This document shows positions 59,670 through 64,000 of a DNA stretch of 64,000 bases, one piece after another. Source of the stretch: Gulosibacter molinativorax (GTDB lineage: Bacteria > Actinomycetota > Actinomycetes > Actinomycetales > Microbacteriaceae); the NCBI RefSeq assembly GCF_003010915.2, contig NZ_CP028426.1, forward strand, positions 3,162,001-3,226,000. Direction: 5' to 3'. The number at the start of each line of letters is the position of its first letter. Position 1 is the stretch's first letter. A model generated the notes under the pieces. That model was not told the origin of the DNA. It did no database searches and saw only the letters and a program-made list of their open reading frames with translations. A program made the translations under genes and the position numbers.

Positions 59670-60391
59670 GCGAGAACATCGAAAACAACGTCCCCGACAA
59701 CATCGCCGACAAGCCGGTCGAGACCGCAGCGTCGAGCGAGTCGAACACCCGCGAGGGTGACGACCGTCGCCAGCGCCGCGGTGGTAACCGTGACCGCCAG
59801 CAGGGTGGCCGTGGTGGCCGCGGTGGCCGCGACAACGCAGCAGAGAAGAACGAGTTCCTCGAGCGCGTCGTCACGATCAACCGTGTCTCCAAGGTCGTCA
59901 AGGGTGGTCGTCGCTTCAGCTTCACCGCACTCGTCGTCGTCGGCGATGGCAAGGGCCTCGTCGGTGTTGGTTACGGCAAGGCGCGCGAGGTTCCACTCGC
60001 GATTGCTAAGGGTGTCGAGGAAGCAAAGAAGAACTTCTTCCGCGTTCCCCGCGTCCTGAACACCATCCCGCACCCCGTCCAGGGTGAGTCGGCAGCAGGC
60101 GTCGTTCTGCTTCGCCCGGCTGCACAGGGTACCGGTGTTATCGCCGGTGGTCCGGTCCGCGCCGTACTCGAGTGCGCCGGTATCCACGACGTGCTGAGCA
60201 AGTCGCTCGGTTCCTCGAACACCATCAACATCGTTCACGCGACTGTGACTGCACTCAAGATGCTCGAAGAGCCCGCTGCAGTTGCCGCTCGTCGTGGTCT
60301 CGACGTCGAGCACGTCGTTCCGGAGCGCATCCTGCGCGACCAGGCGCGTGCCCGCGAAGAGGCTGCCAAGGCTGCAAAGGTTGGTAACTAA
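59666..60391 (+). CDS. rpsE: 30S ribosomal protein S5 (uS5) with RG-rich N-terminal extension
   Basis: 241 residues. The core begins near residue 65: [40 protein letters not shown] and [16 protein letters not shown] [20 protein letters not shown]. The first 60 residues are acidic then Arg/Gly-rich ([20 protein letters not shown]), longer than in E. coli. GTG start inside the rplR stop. Confidence 0.98.
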   Translation: MSENIENNVPDNIADKPVETAASSESNTREGDDRRQRRGGNRDRQQGGRGGRGGRDNAAEKNEFLERVVTINRVSKVVKGGRRFSFTALVVVGDGKGLVGVGYGKAREVPLAIAKGVEEAKKNFFRVPRVLNTIPHPVQGESAAGVVLLRPAAQGTGVIAGGPVRAVLECAGIHDVLSKSLGSSNTINIVHATVTALKMLEEPAAVAARRGLDVEHVVPERILRDQARAREEAAKAAKVGN

Positions 60392-60579
60392 TGGCTACTT
60401 CGCTCAAGGTAACGCAGATTAAGTCGGTTATCAGCGAGAAGCAGAACCAGCGCAACACGCTCCGTTCGCTCGGTCTCAAGCGCATCGGCCAGTCGGTCGT
60501 TCGCGAGGACTCGCAGCAGGTCCGGGGTTACATCCGCGCGGTTGCTCACCTCGTCAAGGTTGAGGAGATCAACGAATAA
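60391..60579 (+). CDS. rpmD: 50S ribosomal protein L30 (uL30)
   Basis: 62 residues: [40 protein letters not shown] and ends [21 protein letters not shown]. One-base overlaps (TAATG) on both sides, with rpsE and with rplO. Confidence 0.98.
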   Translation: MATSLKVTQIKSVISEKQNQRNTLRSLGLKRIGQSVVREDSQQVRGYIRAVAHLVKVEEINE

Positions 60580-61049
60580 TGACTAACAACGAGAACGCCA
60601 CCGAGCAGGAAGAGCGTGCGCTGAAGCTGCACGACCTCCGCCCCGCTCCCGGCGCAAAGAAGTCGCGTACCCGCAAGGGCCGCGGTGAAGCATCCAAGGG
60701 TAAGACCGCTGGTCGCGGTACCAAGGGCTCGAAGGCACGTACCACTGTGCCGATCGGGTTCGAGGGTGGCCAGATGCCGCAGCACATGCGTACCCCGAAG
60801 CTGCGCGGGTTTAAGAACCCGTTCCGCAAGGAGTACCAGGTCGTGAACCTGTACACGCTCGCTGAGCTTTACCCGGAGGGCGGCGACGTCACGGTTGAAG
60901 ACTTGGTGAACAAGGGCGCCGTTCGCAAGAACGAACTCGTCAAGGTGCTCGGCACCGGCGAGATTGCGGTTAAGCTGAACATTGCGGTTGACAAGGTCTC
61001 GAGCTCGGCAGAGCAGAAGATTGTCGCTGCAGGCGGCTCCGTAAAGTAA
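60579..61049 (+). CDS. rplO: 50S ribosomal protein L15 (uL15)
   Basis: 156 residues: [40 protein letters not shown], then [14 protein letters not shown]. Late 50S assembly protein. Last gene before the terminator hairpin that precedes secY. Confidence 0.99.
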   Translation: MTNNENATEQEERALKLHDLRPAPGAKKSRTRKGRGEASKGKTAGRGTKGSKARTTVPIGFEGGQMPQHMRTPKLRGFKNPFRKEYQVVNLYTLAELYPEGGDVTVEDLVNKGAVRKNELVKVLGTGEIAVKLNIAVDKVSSSAEQKIVAAGGSVK

Positions 61050-61055
61050 ATTCCC

Positions 61056-61093
61056 AAATGCGGGGTCGGCTGCGTCCGGCCCCGCATTTGTTA
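61056..61093 (+). terminator. Hairpin between rplO and secY
   Basis: AAATGCGGGG pairs with CCCCGCATTT (10 bp) around a GC-rich inner loop, followed by GTTACG. The T-run is short, so it may be a partial terminator giving secY lower expression than the ribosomal genes. Confidence 0.7.
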
Positions 61094-61122
61094 CGTCACC
61101 AACACGAAAGCAGGCTGCAAGC

Positions 61123-62484
61123 GTGTTCAGCGCCATCTCCCGGGTGTTCAAGACCCCCGACCTCCGTCGGAAGATTTTGTTCACCCTCGCCATGATTGCC
61201 GTGTACCGCCTTGGTACCGCAATTCCAGCCCCCTTCGTGAACTACACGAATGTCCAGCAGTGTGTGGCCGGCGGCAACGCCGACGGCACCGCAAGCCTCT
61301 TCAACATGCTCAACATGTTCTCGGGCGGTGCGCTCACGCAGCTGTCAATTTTTGCGCTCGGCATCATGCCGTACATCACCGCGTCGATCATCATCCAGCT
61401 TCTGCGCGTCGTGATCCCACACTTCGAGTCCCTCCACAAGGAGGGCCAATCTGGCCAGGCGACGCTGACGCAGTACACGCGTTACCTCACCATCGGCCTC
61501 GCCGTTCTGCAGTCGACGACGCTGCTGACCGTGGCCCGCACCGGTGCCCTCTACGGCGCAACCGGTAGCCCCGCCTGCCAGAACGTCCTCAACTTCGTCA
61601 CCGAGTCGAGTGGTGCCGACATCACCACCAACGTCGTGCGGATGCTCACCATGGTCGCCGCGCTGACCGCGGGAACCGCCGTCATCATGTGGTTCGGTGA
61701 GCTCATCACCGAGCGCGGCATTGGTAACGGAATGTCGCTGCTCATCTTCGTGTCGATCGCGGCGAGCTTTCCCGCTGGCATGTGGTCACTCGTCTCGGGC
61801 GCGGGTGGCGTCTTCACCTTCGTGATCATCCTGATCATCGCCTTTGCCGTGCTGGTAGCCGTGATCTTCGTCGAGCAGTCGCAGCGGCGCATCCCCGTGC
61901 AATACGCGCGGCGCATGATTGGCAAGCGCACCTACGGTGGCCAGTCGACGTACATCCCGATCAAGGTGAACCAGGCCGGCGTCATCCCCGTGATCTTCGC
62001 ATCCTCGCTGCTGATGATCCCGTCGCTGATCGCCCAGTTCAACCAGCCAGCGCCGGGGGAGGCTCCCGCCGAGTGGGTCGTCTGGATTCAGAACAACTTC
62101 ATGACCGGCGACAGCCCGCTCTACATGCTGGTCTACTTCCTGCTCACGATCGGGTTTGCGTACTTCTACGTGTACATCGCGTTCAACCCCGACGAGGTGG
62201 CCGAAAACATGCGCAAGCAGGGGGGCTTCATCCCCGGCATCCGCGCAGGCCAGCCCACCGCGGACTACCTCAGCTATGTGCTGAACCGAATCACGTTCCC
62301 GGGTTCGATCTACCTCGGCATCATTGCTCTGCTGCCGCTGATCGCGCTCGCGACGGTTGGCGCCAACCAGAACTTCCCGTTCGGTGGCGCGTCTATCCTC
62401 ATCCTCGTTGGCGTCGGTCTCGAGACCGTCAAGCAGATCGACGCTCAGCTCCAGCAACGCAACTATGAAGGACTGCTTCGATGA
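61123..62484 (+). CDS. secY: Protein translocase subunit SecY
   Basis: 453 residues, GTG at 61123. Ten membrane helices. Family marks: [20 protein letters not shown] in helix 1, [20 protein letters not shown] in the plug/helix-2 region, [31 protein letters not shown], the cytoplasmic [11 protein letters not shown] loop, [19 protein letters not shown] and [20 protein letters not shown]. It forms the protein-conducting channel with SecE and SecG. Four-base overlap with adk (ATGA). Confidence 0.99.
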   Translation: MFSAISRVFKTPDLRRKILFTLAMIAVYRLGTAIPAPFVNYTNVQQCVAGGNADGTASLFNMLNMFSGGALTQLSIFALGIMPYITASIIIQLLRVVIPHFESLHKEGQSGQATLTQYTRYLTIGLAVLQSTTLLTVARTGALYGATGSPACQNVLNFVTESSGADITTNVVRMLTMVAALTAGTAVIMWFGELITERGIGNGMSLLIFVSIAASFPAGMWSLVSGAGGVFTFVIILIIAFAVLVAVIFVEQSQRRIPVQYARRMIGKRTYGGQSTYIPIKVNQAGVIPVIFASSLLMIPSLIAQFNQPAPGEAPAEWVVWIQNNFMTGDSPLYMLVYFLLTIGFAYFYVYIAFNPDEVAENMRKQGGFIPGIRAGQPTADYLSYVLNRITFPGSIYLGIIALLPLIALATVGANQNFPFGGASILILVGVGLETVKQIDAQLQQRNYEGLLR

Positions 62485-63080
62485 CGAACACTGCCCCCAT
62501 CCGTCTGCTGATCGTCGGTGCCCCGGGCGCCGGTAAGGGTACGCAGGCCACCGGCCTCGCGGAGGCCTATGGCGTTCCGGCCATCTCGACCGGCGACATC
62601 TTCCGCGCCAACATCAAGAACGGCACCGAGCTCGGCAAGCGCGTGCAGGAAATCACTGCGCAGGGCCAGCTCGTTCCTGACTCGCTCACGAACGACCTCA
62701 TCTCGGACCGCCTGTCGCAGGCCGACGTTGAGCCGGGCTTCCTGCTTGACGGCTACCCCCGGACCGTGGGCCAGGTTGAGTTCCTGACGTCGCTTCTTGG
62801 TGATGACGCTGCCATCGACGCTGTCGTGCAGCTCGTGACCGACACGGATGCCGTGGTCGAGCGACTGCTGAAGCGCGCGCAGGAGCAGGGTCGCGTCGAC
62901 GACACCGAAGAGATCATCCGCCACCGCCAGGAGGTGTACCAGGCGGAGACCGCTCCGGTGATTGACGTGTACGCCGCGCGCGGCGTCGTTGTCGAGGTGG
63001 ATGGAATGGGTTCCGTTGACGAGGTTGCCTCGCGCATCCTCGAGGCACTTGCCGTGAAGGGGCTTGAGCCGCGTCGTTAG
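62481..63080 (+). CDS. adk: Adenylate kinase
   Basis: Converts ATP and AMP to two ADP; 199 residues. P-loop GAPGAGKGT at residues 13-21, AMP site [10 protein letters not shown] near 35-44, [13 protein letters not shown] near 91-103. It has the short LID form ([16 protein letters not shown]) without the zinc-type insert, usual for actinobacteria. map and infA often follow in this operon, but here a terminator and repeats follow. Confidence 0.97.
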   Translation: MTNTAPIRLLIVGAPGAGKGTQATGLAEAYGVPAISTGDIFRANIKNGTELGKRVQEITAQGQLVPDSLTNDLISDRLSQADVEPGFLLDGYPRTVGQVEFLTSLLGDDAAIDAVVQLVTDTDAVVERLLKRAQEQGRVDDTEEIIRHRQEVYQAETAPVIDVYAARGVVVEVDGMGSVDEVASRILEALAVKGLEPRR

Positions 63081-63112
63081 TTTCTTCGTGTCGGTTATTG
63101 GACATTTGGCTG

Positions 63113-63146
63113 ACGCCCTCCCGCTTGATTGCGTGAGGGCGTTTTG
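63113..63146 (+). terminator. Terminator after adk
   Basis: ACGCCCTC pairs with GAGGGCGT (8 bp) around a 14-base loop, followed by TTTGCTTG. It ends the secY-adk unit. Confidence 0.75.
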
Positions 63147-63268
63147 CTTGGTTGCGGGATGCCGTCTTGCTGAGTCGGCGTAGAACTTGCGCGCCGTGTG
63201 CGACTTGCTGAGTCGCGCCCGAGATTGGTCGAGATGCGGGATTATGGCGACGCATAAGCCCGGTACGT

Positions 63269-63390
63269 GACCAATCCTCGAGCGGCTGGCCCGATGCATG
63301 ACCAGTCCTCGAGCGGTCGGCCCGGTGTGTGACCAGTCCTCGAGCGGCTTGCCCGGTGTGTGACCAGTCCTCGAGCGGCTTGCCCGGTGC
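63269..63390. repeat. 31-bp tandem repeat, about four copies
   Basis: Units start at 63269, 63300, 63331 and 63362 (spacing exactly 31). Each begins GACCAGTCCTCGAGCGG (GACCAATCC in the first) and ends GCCCGGTGTGT or a variant. Each contains the palindrome CTCGAG. Copies 3 and 4 are identical over their length and the first is the most divergent, so the array grew recently. No coding frame is kept and no spacers are present. Confidence 0.9.
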
Positions 63391-63413
63391 CTTTCACGAT
63401 TCTCGTCTTGCGT

Positions 63414-63472
63414 GCCGACCCTGGGTGAAGTTTCGCTGCGCCTTTACGTTTGTTCGCCGAGCCAGGGTCGGG
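63414..63472. repeat. Inverted repeat with 37-base spacer
   Basis: GCCGACCCTGG (63414-63424) is matched by CCAGGGTCGGG (63462-63472) over ten bases. The spacer has no ORF. It may be a remnant element end or a structured RNA. The sequence from here to 63558 shows nothing else recognisable. Confidence 0.4.
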
Positions 63473-63558
63473 CGGGTTCGGGTTACCGTGCTCGTCGAAC
63501 GTCCTGCAAGAGCGTCAATTCTCAGGTCATTGATGTGGAGTCACGAAGCGGCGCACAA

Positions 63559-63599
63559 ATAGGCCCTCAGGACTGAGCATTCACTTCCTGAGGGCCTAT
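63559..63599. terminator. Bidirectional terminator-like hairpin
   Basis: ATAGGCCCTCAGGA pairs perfectly with TCCTGAGGGCCTAT (14 bp) around a 13-base loop. It lies between the adk side and the minus-strand gene entering from the right. Confidence 0.75.
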
Positions 63600-63642
63600 G
63601 CGTGTTCAATTTTGCGCGGACTCACGCGACTTAGCGACAACC

Positions 63643-63927
63643 ACGTCGCAAGCTCGTCACTGGATGCTCGTGGCGCGGCCGGAACTACATCCAGCGACAG
63701 GTTTGCGGTGGGGTGCTCGCAAGTCCGTCACGGGATGCTCGTGGCGCGGCCGGAACTACATCCAGCGACAGGTTTGCGGTGGGGTGCTCGCAAGTCCGTC
63801 ACGGGATGCTCGTGGCGCGGCCGGAACCGCATCGAGCGACGGGTTTGCGGTTGGGGTGTTCGCAAGCTCGTCACTGGATGCGCTCTGTGACGCGGGGTTT
63901 ACGGTGAGTGACGGGTTTGCGGGAGGG
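63643..63927. repeat. 71-bp tandem repeat, three full copies plus partial ones
   Basis: Units counted from GGATGCTCGTGG start at 63662, 63733 and 63804, with a decayed fourth from 63876. Each includes GCGGCCGGAAC, a CATCCAGCGACAGG segment and TCGCAAGTCCGTCACGG. The first two are almost identical. A period of 71 is not a multiple of three, so the frames that stay open through it are not a repeat protein. A partial unit lies at 63643-63661. Confidence 0.85.
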
Positions 63928-63940
63928 GCAATGCCGAGCC

Positions 63941-64000
63941 CTACGCGAAGGCGTTCTCGCCGGTGAGGTGCTGGCCGAGGATGAGGGTGTGGACCTCGTC
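63941..64000 (-). CDS. Acyl-CoA dehydrogenase-like protein, last 19 codons (cut by window end)
   Basis: On the minus strand the frame from 64000 reads DEVHTLILGQHLTGENAFA and stops with TAG at 63943-63941. His-Thr-Leu-Ile-Leu-Gly followed by x-x-x-Thr-Gly-x-x-Ala-Phe is the usual C-terminus of glutaryl-CoA-type acyl-CoA dehydrogenases. Only this tail is visible, so the subfamily is open. Confidence 0.65.
   Translation of the reverse strand, partial: DEVHTLILGQHLTGENAFA

Noticed and set aside
63269..63390. CRISPR array
   Set aside because: The 31-bp units are contiguous, without spacers between them, and no cas gene is nearby.
63598..63966. Repeat protein in the 71-bp array
   Set aside because: Three frames stay open on the plus strand only because the 71-base unit lacks stops. 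The period shifts the frame in each copy and no ribosome site is present.

Overview
The window is high-GC and reads as an actinobacterium, most likely a Microbacteriaceae-type genome. Grounds are the gene order rpoB-rpoC ... rpsL-rpsG-fusA-tuf ... S10/spc operon ... secY-adk, frequent GTG/TTG starts, a leaderless-type promoter, the Tat and sortase-like secretion signals, an MT0933-type small protein, and a family of short intergenic hairpin repeats (TTCGATACGC ... GCTACTCA) of a kind I associate with this family. The species cannot be named from the sequence alone.

Layout. 1-12.2 kb: end of rpoB, rpoC, two small unknown genes, then the str operon (rpsL, rpsG, fusA, tuf). 12.4-14.6 kb: a cell-wall-anchored von Willebrand A/PKD protein and a type I signal peptidase. 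14.6-19 kb: an unusual set with a HprK-like P-loop ATPase carrying a PqqD-like C-terminus, a Tat-exported small protein, a MauE-thioredoxin membrane fusion, a nucleotidyltransferase of the NTP_transf_5 type and a stand-alone PqqD. 19-45.1 kb: a polysaccharide locus with a Wzy/ligase-like membrane protein, a Wzc-type tyrosine kinase and its phosphatase, about ten glycosyltransferase genes, CMP-nonulosonate synthetase and a multi-domain NeuB fusion, an ABC exporter broken by an IS3-family element, an acyltransferase split by an in-frame amber codon, a VanZ-like protein and the polyprenyl-phosphate sugar-1-phosphate transferase that would prime synthesis. 45.4-51.1 kb: orphan MT0933-like protein, a Gly/Gln-rich membrane protein, an isocitrate lyase/PEP mutase-family enzyme, and an AAA ATPase paired with a TPR membrane protein. 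51.2-63.1 kb: S10 and spc operons (rpsJ to rplO), secY and adk. 63.1-64 kb: tandem repeats, terminator hairpins and the last 19 codons of an acyl-CoA dehydrogenase-like gene on the minus strand.

How it fits together. The accessory region (about 12.4-51.1 kb) lies between two ribosomal operons. The sugar locus contains a priming transferase, chain-assembly transferases, a sialic-acid-like sugar activation pair, a Wzc/Wzb regulatory pair and a polymerase/ligase, so a capsule or exopolysaccharide containing a nonulosonic-acid-type sugar is the reasonable inference. The only exporter seen is interrupted by the IS element, so the locus may be silent in this strain. No tRNA, rRNA, CRISPR array or replication origin was seen.
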